A DNA stretch of 64,000 nt. Source: Sanguibacter suarezii NBRC 16159. Lineage in GTDB: Bacteria > Actinomycetota > Actinomycetes > Actinomycetales > Cellulomonadaceae. The position numbers and the translations under genes were made by a program. This document shows positions 18,138 to 27,940 of this stretch, one piece after another; positions within the stretch are counted from its first letter, which is position 1, and every line of letters starts with the position of its first letter. The stretch is from contig NZ_BCRT01000008.1 in assembly GCF_001552735.1 (NCBI RefSeq), positions 1 through 64,000 of the forward strand. Direction: 5' to 3'. The notes beneath the pieces were generated by a model. It did not search any database and was not told where the DNA came from. It saw only the letters and a program-made list of their open reading frames with translations.

Positions 18138-19169
18138 CTACGGCCGGGGCCGGGTGGCGGGCCCGGTCGAGGCACGGGGCACCAGACGCGAGGGCACAGT
18201 CTCGGTCCGCGGCTCCGCCTCCGGGTCGCTCATGCGGGCGAGGAGGAGCTGGGCGGCGAGCCGTCCGAGCTCGTCGGAGCGGCCTTCGATCGTGGTCAGG
18301 GCAGGCCGGGCCATCCCCTCGGGCAGGGCGTCGTCGCAGCCGACGACGCTCAGCTCCCCGGGCACGTCCACCCCCCGCTCGGCGCAGCGTGACTGCAGGC
18401 CCAGGGCCATGAGGTCGTCGTAGCAGATGACGGCACCGTGGCCGGAGGCCAGGACCTCGTCAGCCACCTGGCGGCCACCGTCGAAGGTGGGGCGGTGAGG
18501 GCCCCAGGTGGTGAGCTGGACGGCGTGGGTGCGGGCGGCGTCGTGCAGGGCGCGCTCCTTGGCCTGGCCGGACCAGGAGCCGGCCGGGCCGGCGAGGTAG
18601 AGCACGCGGGTGTGCCCGAGGGCAGCGAGGTGCTCCACGGCCCCGGTGAAGCCGGGGGCGACGTCGATGACGGCGCTGTCCAGCCCGTCCAGGCGCCGGT
18701 TGGCCAGGACCACCGGGACGCGGGCGGCGAGGGCGAGGATCTCGGAGTCGGGCAGGCGGGAGGAGACCAGGACGAGCCCGTCGGCCTGGCTGGTCATGCG
18801 CTGAGCGATGCGCAGCTCGGCGGCGGGGTCCTCGCGGGAGTCGCCGATGAGCACGCCGAGGTCGTGGGTCTGGGCGGCGGACTCGACCGCTGCGAGCAGC
18901 GGGGCGAAGAAGGGGTTGGTGACGTCGGGGAGGATGACGCCGAAGTTCGCCGAGCGGCCGGTGACCAGGCCGCGGGCGGTTCGCGAGGGGGTGTACCCGA
19001 GCTCGCGGGCGACCTCGCGGACCCGGGCGACGGTCTCGGGGAGCACCCGCTCACCGCTGTTGAGCGCGCGCGAGACGGTCGCGATGGACACGCCTGCGGC
19101 GGCTGCGACGTCCTTGATGGTGGCGGCCTTGGACGCGGGGGACGACGGCGGTCCGGGCTGGGAGGCCAT
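18138..19169 (-). CDS. LacI-family transcriptional regulator, divergent from uxaA
   Basis: 343 residues. The N-terminal helix-turn-helix ATIKDVAAAAGVSIATVSRALN is full LacI type (cited piece: IKDVAAAAGVSIATVSRAL). The hinge helix and periplasmic-binding-protein-like sensor domain follow (NFGVILPDVTNPFFAPLL). It is divergent from the altronate dehydratase gene, and the 170-bp spacer contains GTAAACGTTTCC, a LacI-type palindrome, so it most likely represses uxaA and itself in response to a uronate-derived signal. A GTG directly before ATG 19169 is an alternative start. Confidence 0.9.
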   Translation of the reverse strand: MASQPGPPSSPASKAATIKDVAAAAGVSIATVSRALNSGERVLPETVARVREVARELGYTPSRTARGLVTGRSANFGVILPDVTNPFFAPLLAAVESAAQTHDLGVLIGDSREDPAAELRIAQRMTSQADGLVLVSSRLPDSEILALAARVPVVLANRRLDGLDSAVIDVAPGFTGAVEHLAALGHTRVLYLAGPAGSWSGQAKERALHDAARTHAVQLTTWGPHRPTFDGGRQVADEVLASGHGAVICYDDLMALGLQSRCAERGVDVPGELSVVGCDDALPEGMARPALTTIEGRSDELGRLAAQLLLARMSDPEAEPRTETVPSRLVPRASTGPATRPRP

Positions 19170-19299
19170 CACGTGCTCGATTCCTGGTCGGTGGGGGTGC
19201 TGTGCGTCGGCCGCGGCAGGGTGGGGTCGCGGGGGCTGGCGCTGCTGGGGGTCTGTGGAGCCGGTGGGGCTGGTCTCCGTCTCCCGGAAACGCTAGCAT

Positions 19300-19311
19300 G
19301 TAAACGTTTCC
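19300..19311. promoter_or_regulatory. LacI-type operator between lacI and uxaA
   Basis: GTAAACGTTTCC, near-palindromic around AACGTT, 29 bp before the uxaA start. A second half-like GGAAACG lies at 19286. It fits the consensus form of many LacI-family sites. Confidence 0.65.
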
Positions 19312-19339
19312 GCACGCTTCCGCCGATGATCGAGGACCC

Positions 19340-20857
19340 ATGTCCACCGAGCTCGCCCCCACGGATCTCGCCCCCGGCGTCCCCGCCGGAGCCGCCCTCC
19401 TGCTGCGCCCCGACGACGACGTCGTGGTGACCATCCGCGACCTGCCCGGCATCCCCCGCGGTCACAAGGTCGCCACGCGGGACCTGCCCGCCGGCACGCA
19501 GGTGCGCAAGTACGGCCAGTCGATCGGCGTCGCGACCCGCGACATCGCCGCGGGCGAGCACGTGCACTCCCACAACCTCGGGATGGACCTCGCCGAGCGC
19601 GAGCACGAGTTCGCGACCGTGCACCACGAGCTCACCACCCCCGACGGCCCCCGCCCCACCTTCCAGGGCTACCGCCGCGCGAACGGCCGCGTCGGCACCC
19701 GCAACTACATCGGCATCCTCACCTCGGTGAACTGCTCGGCGAGCACCGCGAAGATGATCGCCGACCAGTTCCGCGGCCCGGTCCTGGACGCCTTCGACGA
19801 CGTCGACGGCGTGATGGCGCTCACCCACTCCTCCGGCTGCGGGCTCGTCCCGGTGAGCGAGGGCGCGCAGATGCTCGTGCGCACGCTCAAGGGCTACGCC
19901 GAGCACCCCAACTTCGCCGGGATCCTCGTGGTGGGGCTGGGCTGCGAGATGATCGCAGTCGGCTCGCTCATCGACAGCCTCGAGCTGTCCCCGGACACCG
20001 TGCTGAAGCACCTGACCATCCAGGAGTCGGGGGGCATTCGCGCCACAGTGCGCCAAGGCGTCGCCGCGATCCGGGAGATGTTGCCCGAGGTGAACAACCA
20101 CCGCCGGGAGACCTGCGACGTGAGCGAGCTGGTGCTCGGCCTCAACTGTGGAGGGTCCGACGGGTACTCCGGCATCACGGCCAACCCCGCCCTCGGCTTC
20201 GCCTCTGACTTGCTCGTCTCCTACGGCGGCGCGTCCGTGCTCGCGGAGACCCCCGAGGTGTTCGGCGCCGAGCACCTGCTCACCCGCCGCGCGGTGACCG
20301 AGGAGGTCGGGCGCAAGCTCTTGCGCCGCATCGACTGGTGGCAGAAGTACGCGGCCGACGGCGGCGGCTCCCTCGACAACAACCCCTCGCCCGGGAACAA
20401 GGCCGGCGGGCTGACGACCATCCTGGAGAAGTCCCTCGGCGCCGTCGCCAAGGGCGGCCAGGCCGACCTCGTCGCGGTCTACGAGTACGCCGAGCCGATC
20501 CTCGCCAAGGGCTTCTCCTTCATGGACACCCCTGGCTACGACCCGGTGTCGGTGACGGGGCTCATCGCCGGCGGCTCGACGATCATCTGCTTCACCACCG
20601 GCCGCGGCTCGGTGCTCGGCGCCAAGCCCACGCCGTCGATCAAGCTCGCCACCAACTCCGAGCTCTACGCCCGCCAGGCCGAGGACATCGACATCAACTG
20701 CGGGCGGATCGTGGACGGCACGGCGACCGTGGAGGAGGTCGGCCGGGAGATCTTCGCCGAGATCCTCGCGGTGGCCTCGGGGAAGGTGACGGTCTCGGAG
20801 GACCTGGACCTCGGTCAGGACGAGTTCATCCCGTGGCAGCTCGGGACGGTGACCTGA
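19340..20857 (+). CDS. uxaA: Altronate dehydratase family protein UxaA
   Basis: 505 residues, the full-length form with an N-terminal SAF domain (residues about 25-100, with GHKVATRDLPAGTQVRKYG) and the catalytic domain (RVGTRNYIGILTSVNCS, THSSGCG, ELVLGLNCGGSDGYSGIT). UxaA converts D-altronate to 2-keto-3-deoxy-D-gluconate in galacturonate breakdown; the family also contains galactarate dehydratase, but the neighbouring uronate genes favour altronate. GAGGA lies five bases before ATG 19340. It is divergent from a LacI-family gene with a shared operator. Its stop codon is embedded in a 14-bp tandem repeat. Confidence 0.92.
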   Translation: MSTELAPTDLAPGVPAGAALLLRPDDDVVVTIRDLPGIPRGHKVATRDLPAGTQVRKYGQSIGVATRDIAAGEHVHSHNLGMDLAEREHEFATVHHELTTPDGPRPTFQGYRRANGRVGTRNYIGILTSVNCSASTAKMIADQFRGPVLDAFDDVDGVMALTHSSGCGLVPVSEGAQMLVRTLKGYAEHPNFAGILVVGLGCEMIAVGSLIDSLELSPDTVLKHLTIQESGGIRATVRQGVAAIREMLPEVNNHRRETCDVSELVLGLNCGGSDGYSGITANPALGFASDLLVSYGGASVLAETPEVFGAEHLLTRRAVTEEVGRKLLRRIDWWQKYAADGGGSLDNNPSPGNKAGGLTTILEKSLGAVAKGGQADLVAVYEYAEPILAKGFSFMDTPGYDPVSVTGLIAGGSTIICFTTGRGSVLGAKPTPSIKLATNSELYARQAEDIDINCGRIVDGTATVEEVGREIFAEILAVASGKVTVSEDLDLGQDEFIPWQLGTVT

Positions 20858-20892
20858 GCGGCAGGACCTGAGCGGCAGGACCTGAACGGCAG
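20851..20892 (+). repeat. 14-bp tandem repeat spanning the uxaA stop
   Basis: GACCTGAGCGGCAG three times (third copy has one change), starting four bases before the uxaA stop codon; a partial fourth unit follows. Each unit contains CCTGA, so a stop in that frame recurs. Confidence 0.85.
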
Positions 20893-20919
20893 GGGCTGAG
20901 CGGACCGGGACCGGGTCGC

Positions 20920-21303
20920 TCAGCCGAGCACCGCGGGCCCGTCCTGGGCACAGGCGAGACAGCGGTCCGCGGCCGGGCGAGCGAGCAGGCGCTCGCGGGG
21001 GATGGGTGTGCCGCACTGCAGGCAGGTGCCGTAGGTGCCCTGTTCCATCCGCAGCAGCGCGCGGTCCACCTCGACCAGCCGTGCCTCGAGCTCTGAGCGC
21101 ACCCCTGTGCTGTGCGACCACTGGGAGGACAGGGTCGCGCCCTCGGGGTCGTGCTCGTCGTCGTCGGACTGGGTGCCGCGGGAGTCGCGGACGGTGCGCA
21201 GGTCCTCGAGCACCTGCTCGAGGTCGTGGGTGAGCACGCGCTGGCGTTCGAGGAGCGCGGCGGTGAGCTCGGGGTCAGACCCGGCGGTGGGGGAGGTGGT
21301 CAT
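20920..21303 (-). CDS. TraR/DksA-type zinc-finger protein
   Basis: 127 residues. An N-terminal coiled-coil region (ALLERQRVLTHDLEQVLEDL) is followed by ALLRMEQGTYGTCLQCGTPI and a C-terminal ADRCLACAQ: the C-x2-C...C-x2-C zinc finger of the DksA/TraR family, with the usual GxYGxC start. Classical DksA binds RNA polymerase through acidic residues at the coiled-coil tip; the tip here is replaced by a Ser/Asp-rich loop (DSRGTQSDDDEHDPEG), so a DksA-like effect cannot be assumed. Convergent with uxaA. Confidence 0.87.
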   Translation of the reverse strand: MTTSPTAGSDPELTAALLERQRVLTHDLEQVLEDLRTVRDSRGTQSDDDEHDPEGATLSSQWSHSTGVRSELEARLVEVDRALLRMEQGTYGTCLQCGTPIPRERLLARPAADRCLACAQDGPAVLG

Positions 21304-21378
21304 GCCTCATCGTCACACGCGTGCCCAGCTCTCGCGTGAGCAGGCTTCGTGGGGATGAGGCACGACCACCGATCCTGC

Positions 21379-22620
21379 CTACCAGTCGTGCACGGTCCCG
21401 TCCCGCAACCGGTTGACCGGCAGGTACGCCGGCGTGTACTCGAACTTCGCGGCCATCTCCTCGTCGAGGTCCACGCCCAGGCCGGGGTTCTCGCCCGGGT
21501 GCAGCAACCCGTTCGTGAAGGTGTAGCTGGTGCGGAACACGTCGAGGGTCTCGGCCGAGTGCTGCATGTACTCCTGGATGCCGAAGTTGTGGATGGCCAG
21601 GTCGATGTGCAGCGCGGCGGCCATGCCGACGGGGGAAATATCGGTGGGCCCGTGCATGCCGGACTTGATGCCGTAGATCGCGGCGAAGTCCAGCAGCTTC
21701 TTCATCCCCGTCACACCGCCGGTGTGCGTGACGGCGGAGCGCACGTAGTCGATGAGGCGCTCGGTGATGAGCGTCTGGTAGTCGTGGACGGAGTTGAACA
21801 CCTCGCCGATCGCGATGGGCGTCGTGGTGTGCTGACGCACCAGGCGCAGCGCGGCCTGGTCCTCGCCCGGGGTGCAGTCCTCGAGCCAGAACAGGTCGTA
21901 GGGCTCGAGGGACTTGCCGAGCTTGGCGGCCTGGATGGGGGTCATGCGGTGGTGGCCGTCGTGCAGCAGCGGCAGCTCAGGACCAAACTCGTTGCGCACG
22001 GCCTCGAAGACCGTCGGCACGTGGCGCAGGTAGGCGCGGGTGTCCCAGGCCTCCTCGACCGGCAGCGGCCGCCCGTCCACGACGTTGCGCTTGGCCGGCT
22101 CGTAGTCGTAGCGCGCGCCCGGCTTCTGGTCCGAGGCCACCCCGTAGACCTGCCCCAGGCCCGGCACACCGGTCTGGATGCGGATGGCCTGGTAGCCGAG
22201 CTCGAGGTGGTTGCGGATGGAGTCGAACAGCGCGGGGATGTCCGAGCCGGAGGCATGGCCGTAGGCCAGTGCCCCGGTCCGCGACGCGCCGCCGAGCAGC
22301 TGGTACAGCGGCAGCCCGGCGACCTTGGCCTTGATGTCCCACAGTGCCATGTCGACGGCGGCGATCGCGGCCATGGTGATCGGTCCGCGGCGCCAGTACG
22401 CCCCGCGGTACAGGTACTGCCAGGTGTCTTCGATGGTGTGCGCCTCGCGGCCGATGAGCAGCGGGGCGACGTGGTCGGTGAGGTAGCTGGCGACGGCGAT
22501 CTCGCGCCCGTTGACGGTCGCGTCACCGAGCCCGACGACGCCGTCGGAGGTGGTGATCTTCAGGGTGACGAAGTTCCGTCCGGGGCTGGTGATGACGACG
22601 CTGACATCACTGATCAACAT
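21379..22620 (-). CDS. Mannonate dehydratase, enolase superfamily (ManD/RspA type)
   Basis: 413 residues, enolase-superfamily fold: N-terminal capping domain then barrel, with [21 protein letters not shown], the metal ligands in [19 protein letters not shown] and IAIGEVF, and the C-terminal [11 protein letters not shown]. This is the ManD (RspA-like) group that dehydrates D-mannonate to 2-keto-3-deoxy-D-gluconate; some relatives have low activity or act on gluconate. The downstream position behind uxaC (28-bp gap, same strand) supports mannonate as substrate. ATG 22620 has GGAAG eight bases upstream. Confidence 0.9.
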   Translation of the reverse strand: MLISDVSVVITSPGRNFVTLKITTSDGVVGLGDATVNGREIAVASYLTDHVAPLLIGREAHTIEDTWQYLYRGAYWRRGPITMAAIAAVDMALWDIKAKVAGLPLYQLLGGASRTGALAYGHASGSDIPALFDSIRNHLELGYQAIRIQTGVPGLGQVYGVASDQKPGARYDYEPAKRNVVDGRPLPVEEAWDTRAYLRHVPTVFEAVRNEFGPELPLLHDGHHRMTPIQAAKLGKSLEPYDLFWLEDCTPGEDQAALRLVRQHTTTPIAIGEVFNSVHDYQTLITERLIDYVRSAVTHTGGVTGMKKLLDFAAIYGIKSGMHGPTDISPVGMAAALHIDLAIHNFGIQEYMQHSAETLDVFRTSYTFTNGLLHPGENPGLGVDLDEEMAAKFEYTPAYLPVNRLRDGTVHDW

Positions 22621-22648
22621 GAGACTTCCGATCCAGGAGTGGGTGCGC

Positions 22649-24166
22649 TCAGGGCGCTGGGTAGGCCGCGAGCGGCAGGTTGTAGGCGAGGTCGACCGCG
22701 GTCTCCACGGCTTCGTCGAGGTCGAGGCGGTGCTCGGCGACCAGACGGGCCAGGTAGCCCGCGTCGATCCGGCGCGACAGGTCGTGGCGCGCGGGGATGG
22801 AGGCGAAGGCCCGGGTGTCGTCGACGAAGCCGGTGGTGTTGTAGAAGCCGGCGGTCTCGGTCGCGGTGTCCCGGAAGCGGCGCATGCCGTCGGGGGAGTC
22901 GAGGAACCACCACGGAGCCCCGAGCTTCATCGCCGGGTACACCCCGGCCATCGGGGCGAGCTCGCGGGAGTAGACCGTCTCGTCGATGGTGAAGACGATG
23001 ATCCGGAAACCGGGGTGGTGACCGAAGGCCTCGAGCAGCGGGCGCAGCGCCCGGGTGTACTCCACCGCGATGGGGATGTCGTAGCCCTTGTCCGGCCCGA
23101 AGGTCGCCAGGGCGGCCTCGTCGTGGTTGCGCAGCACTCCCGGGTGCAGCTGCATGACCAGGCCGTCCTCGGCGGACATCGCGGCCATCTGGAAGAGCAT
23201 GTGCCCGCTGAAGGCCTGCGCGGCGACCGGGTCCACCGGCCCCCCGCTCAGGGCGAGGTCGAAGATCCGGTTCGCCTCGACGTCGGGCAGCGGGGTGGTG
23301 TCGGCGAGCAGGTGGCCGTGGTCGGTGGCCCGCGCGCCGGCTGCGATGAAGGCCTGGCGGCGCTGGCGCAGCGCAGCGAGGAAGCTCGCGTAGGACACGA
23401 CGTCGATGCCCGACGCCGCGCTGAGCGCCGCGATGTCCGAGGCCCAGCCGGCGCGGTCCAGGTGGAGCAGCGGGTCGGGCCGGAAGGTCGGGACGACCTT
23501 GTCGCCCCAGCCCTGGGCGGCGAGGCTCGCGTGGTGGGCGAGGTCGCTGCTGGCCGGGTCGGTCGTGGCGAGGATCTCGATGTTGAAGCGGTCGAAGAGC
23601 GCTCGCGGCCGGAAGGCGTCGGTGGTCAGCACGCCGGCCAGGTGGTCGTAGATCGCGTCGGCGGTCTCGGCGCTGGGACGCTGACGCACCCCGAACACCT
23701 CGACGAGCTCGTGCTCCATCCAGTACCGGGTGGGTGTGCCGCGGAACAGGTGCCAGTTCTCGCAGAAGGTGCGCCAGATCGCCCGGTGGTCGGTGCGCGG
23801 GCTGACCCCGCTCGCGGGGTCGACGGGGGCGACTCCCATGTGCGCGACGCCGTCGGGGCTCGTGCCCTGGGAGACGATCATCCGCACGAGGTAGTGGTCG
23901 GGGATGATGAGCAGCTCGGTCGGGTCGCCGAAGAGCGGGTTCTCGTCGAGCAGCTGGGCGTCGACGTGGCCGTGCATCGAGACGATCGGCAGGTCCGTCG
24001 TCGCGGCGTAGATCTCCCGCGCGATCGGTCTGGTGACCGGATCGGCGGGCAGTGCCCGGTCCGGGTGCAGCGTCCAGTGCTCCGGGTCGCCGCTCGGGGT
24101 CGTGGTGTCGGTGATGGTCTGTGCAGGGCCCGCTGTGGGGAGTCCTGCGACGTGCTGTGCAGTCAA
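22649..24166 (-). CDS. uxaC: Glucuronate/galacturonate isomerase UxaC
   Basis: 505 residues. UxaC isomerises D-glucuronate to D-fructuronate and D-galacturonate to D-tagaturonate. The metal-site motif [10 protein letters not shown] near the start, [19 protein letters not shown], and the C-terminal [22 protein letters not shown] blocks (cited in pieces) are all typical of the amidohydrolase-fold uronate isomerases. The start is a TTG at 24166 with GAGGAGG five to six bases upstream; the much longer open frame to 24547 would run through the operator and across the divergent promoter, so it is rejected. First gene of uxaC-manD; a LacI operator lies at 24189-24206. Confidence 0.92.
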   Translation of the reverse strand: MTAQHVAGLPTAGPAQTITDTTTPSGDPEHWTLHPDRALPADPVTRPIAREIYAATTDLPIVSMHGHVDAQLLDENPLFGDPTELLIIPDHYLVRMIVSQGTSPDGVAHMGVAPVDPASGVSPRTDHRAIWRTFCENWHLFRGTPTRYWMEHELVEVFGVRQRPSAETADAIYDHLAGVLTTDAFRPRALFDRFNIEILATTDPASSDLAHHASLAAQGWGDKVVPTFRPDPLLHLDRAGWASDIAALSAASGIDVVSYASFLAALRQRRQAFIAAGARATDHGHLLADTTPLPDVEANRIFDLALSGGPVDPVAAQAFSGHMLFQMAAMSAEDGLVMQLHPGVLRNHDEAALATFGPDKGYDIPIAVEYTRALRPLLEAFGHHPGFRIIVFTIDETVYSRELAPMAGVYPAMKLGAPWWFLDSPDGMRRFRDTATETAGFYNTTGFVDDTRAFASIPARHDLSRRIDAGYLARLVAEHRLDLDEAVETAVDLAYNLPLAAYPAP

Positions 24167-24188
24167 GTCCGCCTCCTCGTTGAAACAG

Positions 24189-24206
24189 ACTGCGATCGTT
24201 TGCAGT
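24189..24206. promoter_or_regulatory. LacI-type operator before uxaC
   Basis: ACTGCGATCGTTTGCAGT, imperfect palindrome, 23 bp before the uxaC start. It shares ATCGTTTGCAG with 24319-24329. Confidence 0.7.
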
Positions 24207-24314
24207 CCCCATCGTGCCCGGCTCCGCTCGGGAGCGCAAGCCTCAAAATTCGCGGGGGAGCCGGCCCGGCGAGGTCGTCTATAACGAATCTGCATCGACG
24301 ACTTGACGGAATGC

Positions 24315-24331
24315 CACAATCGTTTGCAGAC
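24315..24331. promoter_or_regulatory. Second LacI-type operator in the uxaC-lacI spacer
   Basis: CACAATCGTTTGCAGAC. Same 11-base core as the site before uxaC, 120 bp away (about eleven helical turns), in the divergent promoter region of the LacI gene. Two sites could allow looping. Confidence 0.65.
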
Positions 24332-24452
24332 TGATCGATGACGACGCAGCGTGGCGTGGTTCACCCCCGGCGATCCCGGAGGCCCAGCCCCTCGGAGGCG
24401 TCGACGCCGCGTCCTGGACGCGAACCGCAAAACCGGACGAGGAGGTGGACCC

Positions 24453-25469
24453 GTGGCAACAGTGCGTGATGTCGCAGCGATGGCAGGAGTCTCGATCTCC
24501 ACCGTCTCGCGAGCCCTGTCAGCCCCCGACCTCGTCAACGAGGTCACCCGGCAACGAGTGGTCGACGCGGCCCGGGAGCTGGACTACCGCCCCAACCCGG
24601 CCGCCCGCGGCCTGCGGGTGGGACGGACGAACAACCTCGGTCTGCTCATCCCCGACCTGGAGAACCCGTTCTTCGCGTCGGTGACCAAGGGCGTGCAGAG
24701 CCGTGCTCGCGCGGCCGGCTACGCCGTCTTCGTCGCAGACTCCGACGAGGACCCGGCGCAGGAGATCGAGCTCATCGCGAACCTCGCCACCCAGGTCGAC
24801 GGCATCATCCTCGCCTCCCCCCGCGCTCCGAGCCCCGACATCCTCGAGGCCGTCGCGGGCAAGACCGTCGTCATGCTCAACCGAGAGATCGGCGACATCC
24901 CGTCCCTGACCATCGACAACGCCGACGGGATCCTGCAGGCGGTCACCCACCTGCGGGCCCTGGGGCACCGGACCATCGCCTACGCGAGCGGCCCGGTCCA
25001 CTCCTGGTCCGGTGAGGAGCGCCGGCGCGGGATGGCCGCGGCCGCCGAGGAGTTCCCCGACCTCACGGTCGTCGAGCTCGGTCACTTCCGTCCCTACTTC
25101 TCCGGCGGCTACCCGGCCGCCGACATCGCCGTGGCGAGCGGGGCCACCGCCGTCATCGCCTACAACGACGTGATGGCGCTGGGCATCATCGACCGCCTGC
25201 GCCAGCGCGGCGTCTCCGTCCCGGGCGACATGTCCGTCGTGGGATTCGACGACGTCCCTGTCGCCTCCCTCGTCTCACCCGCCCTCACCACGGTCCAGAT
25301 CCCGCTCGCGGGCATGGGCCGTCGAGGCGTCGACCTCCTGGTCGAGCGCCTGGAGGGGGCGGTCGACGTGACCACCCGATCCGAGGTTCCTGTCGAGCTC
25401 ATCATCAGGAACTCCTCCTCCGTGCCTGCTGCGGTCCCCGCCGCAGGCGCACCAGCCCACCCGCAGTAA
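24453..25469 (+). CDS. LacI-family regulator, divergent from uxaC
   Basis: 338 residues: HTH VRDVAAMAGVSISTVSRAL, hinge, and sensor domain (NLGLLIPDLENPFFASVT). The GTG start has GGAGG eight bases upstream; the open frame continues upstream to 24351 without a better site. It sits between uxaC-manD and the ABC transporter genes and shares a two-operator spacer with uxaC, so it very likely governs uronate use. The 89-bp gap to the solute-binding protein gene contains no operator-like palindrome, so read-through into the transporter operon is possible. Confidence 0.9.
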   Translation: MATVRDVAAMAGVSISTVSRALSAPDLVNEVTRQRVVDAARELDYRPNPAARGLRVGRTNNLGLLIPDLENPFFASVTKGVQSRARAAGYAVFVADSDEDPAQEIELIANLATQVDGIILASPRAPSPDILEAVAGKTVVMLNREIGDIPSLTIDNADGILQAVTHLRALGHRTIAYASGPVHSWSGEERRRGMAAAAEEFPDLTVVELGHFRPYFSGGYPAADIAVASGATAVIAYNDVMALGIIDRLRQRGVSVPGDMSVVGFDDVPVASLVSPALTTVQIPLAGMGRRGVDLLVERLEGAVDVTTRSEVPVELIIRNSSSVPAAVPAAGAPAHPQ

Positions 25470-25558
25470 CCGCAGTCACCTTCGGTGCGTGGCAACGACG
25501 CCGCTCACCACCACGCCTGAGGACATCGGTGTCCCCAGGAAGAGAAAGGTATGTGCAG

Positions 25559-26791
25559 ATGCGCTATCCCCAGCGACTCAAGCTCGCCGCAGGCGTCCTC
25601 ACCCTCGGGCTCGTGGTCTCCGCGTGCTCGGCGCCCAGCACCAGCTCGGGCAACCCCACCACCACGGCCCCCGGCTCCTCGGCCGCCCCGGCGGGCGTCC
25701 CGGAGAAGCCGTCCGCGCCCGTCACGCTGAACATCCTCGACGTGGCTGGCAACCAGAAGCTCACCGCCGGGATGATCGAGGCCTTCGTCGCTGACCACCC
25801 CGACGTCATCTCCGCGGTCACGTGGGAGAGCGGTGGCGCCCCGGACCTCGTGGGCACCATCAAGCCCCAGGTCGACAGCGGCAACCTGCAGATCGACCTC
25901 GTCCTGACCGGGACCGACGGGCTCTCCGCCGGCATCGGGCAGGACCTGTGGATCCCGCTCGTCGACGAGTTCGGCGACCGGATCGACAACCAGGCGAACT
26001 ACATGGAGCCCGCCGCGAAGATGCAGGAGCTCGCCGAGGGCTTCGGCGCCGTCGTGACGTACTACCCCTCCGGTCCGCTGCTGCAGTACAACCCGGAGGC
26101 CGTGACCGACGTCCCGACCAGCCCCGAGGAGCTGCTCGCCTGGGCCAAGGCCAACCCCGGCAAGTTCGGCTACGCCCGTCCGGCCAACTCCGGACCCGGC
26201 CGCACCTTCCTGCAGGGCCTGCCGTACATGCTCGGCGACACCGACCCGAGCGACCCGGTCGACGGCTGGGACAAGACCTGGGCCTACCTCAAGGAGCTCA
26301 ACGAGTACGTCGACACGTACCCGACCGGCACCGGTCAGGTCATCACGAACATCTCTGACGGCACGTGGAGCATGATCCCGACGACGACCGGCTGGGAGAT
26401 CGAGCCGCGCGCGGACGGACGCGCCCCCAACACCCTGGAGGCCGCGGCCTTCGACGACTTCACCTGGGTCACCGACGCGCACTACGCCGCGATCCCCAAG
26501 GGGCAGTCGGACGACAAGACCGCGGCGATCCTGCTGCTCCTGCAGTACATGCTCACCCCCGAGGTCAACGCGATGGCCTACGACCACGGCTACTTCTACC
26601 CCGGCCCGGCCATCGAGGGCGCGACCCTGGACCTCGCTCCGCAGGCCAGCCAGGACGTCATCGCCGAGTTCGGTCGTGACTGGTACGACGCACTCATCGA
26701 GGAGAAGCCGAAGGCGACCCCGCTCACCGCGGAGCAGCTCGTCATCGCCTTCGACACCTGGGACCGCGAAATCGGCGCTGGAAAGTACTGA
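25559..26791 (+). CDS. ABC transporter solute-binding lipoprotein (polyamine/iron-type, uronate cluster)
   Basis: 410 residues. Signal peptide with lipobox LVVSACS, then a Ser/Thr/Pro-rich linker and a type II periplasmic-binding fold (SAPVTLNILDVAGNQKLTAG; DLVLTGTDGLSAGI; VAFDTWDREIG-like end). It resembles the PotD/Fe3+/thiamine group more than the sugar CUT1 group. ATG 25559 is chosen over the upstream in-frame ATG codons because the signal peptide then has a normal length; AAAGG is about nine bases upstream. First gene of a transporter set followed by a hexuronate reductase, which makes a uronate or oligogalacturonide the likely cargo. Confidence 0.85.
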   Translation: MRYPQRLKLAAGVLTLGLVVSACSAPSTSSGNPTTTAPGSSAAPAGVPEKPSAPVTLNILDVAGNQKLTAGMIEAFVADHPDVISAVTWESGGAPDLVGTIKPQVDSGNLQIDLVLTGTDGLSAGIGQDLWIPLVDEFGDRIDNQANYMEPAAKMQELAEGFGAVVTYYPSGPLLQYNPEAVTDVPTSPEELLAWAKANPGKFGYARPANSGPGRTFLQGLPYMLGDTDPSDPVDGWDKTWAYLKELNEYVDTYPTGTGQVITNISDGTWSMIPTTTGWEIEPRADGRAPNTLEAAAFDDFTWVTDAHYAAIPKGQSDDKTAAILLLLQYMLTPEVNAMAYDHGYFYPGPAIEGATLDLAPQASQDVIAEFGRDWYDALIEEKPKATPLTAEQLVIAFDTWDREIGAGKY

Positions 26792-26803
26792 GAGGCACAT
26801 CTG

Positions 26804-27940
26804 ATGGCAATCACGGCTAGCGCGTTCGAGTCCCTCGAACTGACAGACGTCGGACGCAGCTTCGGAGGGCATGACGCGCTCGTCGGCCTCAACCTGACGA
26901 TCCGAGCAGGGGAGTTCATCGCTCTGCTCGGGCCGTCGGGCTGCGGGAAGTCCACAGCGCTGAACTGCCTCGCCGGGCTGCTCCCGCTCACTCACGGGAC
27001 GATCAGCATCGACGGCAAGCGGGTGGACACCCTGCCCTCGGAGAAGCGCGGATTCGGCATGGTGTTCCAGAACTACGCGCTCTTCCCGCACCTGAGCGTG
27101 GAGAAGAACGTGGCCTTCGGGCTGCAGATGCAGGGCACCCCCAAGGCGGAGATGAAGTCTCGCGTCGCCGAGGCGATTGCCCTGGTCAAGCTGGAGCAGC
27201 ACGCCAAGAAGCTGCCCGGGCAGCTCTCCGGCGGACAGCAGCAGCGTGTGGCCATCGCCCGTGCGGTGGTGCTGCAGCCCCGGCTGGTCCTCATGGACGA
27301 GCCGCTGTCCAACCTCGACGCCAAGCTCCGCCTGGACATGCGCACCGAGATCCGGCGCCTGCACCAGTCGCTCGGGCTGACCACCTTCTACGTCACCCAC
27401 GACCAGGAGGAGGCGCTCTCGCTCGCCGACCGCCTCGTGGTGCTGCGCGAGGGCAGGGTCCAGCAGATCGGCACCCCCGCCGAGCTGCACGACAAGCCCG
27501 CCAACTGGCACGTCGCCGACTTCATGGGCTACCGCAACCTCATCGACCTCACCGTCGAGACGGTCACGGGCCAGGACGTGCGGATCAGCGGGGCCGGGTT
27601 CTCCCTCAACGGCCTGGCCGCCCAGCCGGTGAGCCAGGGCGAGGCCGTGCGCCTGGCCATCCGCCCCGAGGACCTCACGGTCGTCGAGCCGGGCGGGGCG
27701 GTGCGGGACGGCAACACCATCGACGCCACCGTCGCTGTCGTGGAGTACCAGGGGCGGGAGTTCGCCGTCGGCGTCCAGACCGCCGGCGGGCAGACCCTCC
27801 ACGTCCGCTCCGCGCACGCTCCCCAGATCGGGGACCAGGTGACGCTCACGGCGTCGGCCTCCCGGGCGCTGGTGTACCGCTCGAACCTCGACGAGGACGC
27901 GAGCGGGTCGGTGCCCGAGCTCGCCGCGGTGCGAGCATGA
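26804..27940 (+). CDS. ABC transporter ATP-binding protein (PotA/CysA type)
   Basis: 378 residues: Walker A GPSGCGKST (about residue 44), GFGMVFQNYALFPHLSV, signature LSGGQQQRV, Walker B VLMDEPLSNLDAKLR, H-loop VTHDQEEAL, and a C-terminal TOBE region from about residue 250 (RLAIRPEDLTVVE). It energises import with the two downstream permeases. ATG 26804 follows the binding-protein stop by 12 bp. Its stop overlaps the first permease start by four bases (ATGA), so expression is coupled. The presence of its own ATPase contrasts with the second importer at 54.5 kb. Confidence 0.92.
   Translation: MAITASAFESLELTDVGRSFGGHDALVGLNLTIRAGEFIALLGPSGCGKSTALNCLAGLLPLTHGTISIDGKRVDTLPSEKRGFGMVFQNYALFPHLSVEKNVAFGLQMQGTPKAEMKSRVAEAIALVKLEQHAKKLPGQLSGGQQQRVAIARAVVLQPRLVLMDEPLSNLDAKLRLDMRTEIRRLHQSLGLTTFYVTHDQEEALSLADRLVVLREGRVQQIGTPAELHDKPANWHVADFMGYRNLIDLTVETVTGQDVRISGAGFSLNGLAAQPVSQGEAVRLAIRPEDLTVVEPGGAVRDGNTIDATVAVVEYQGREFAVGVQTAGGQTLHVRSAHAPQIGDQVTLTASASRALVYRSNLDEDASGSVPELAAVRA

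Noticed and set aside
24167-24547. N-terminal extension of uxaC to 24547
   Set aside because: It would run across two operators and the divergent LacI promoter; TTG 24166 has an excellent ribosome site.
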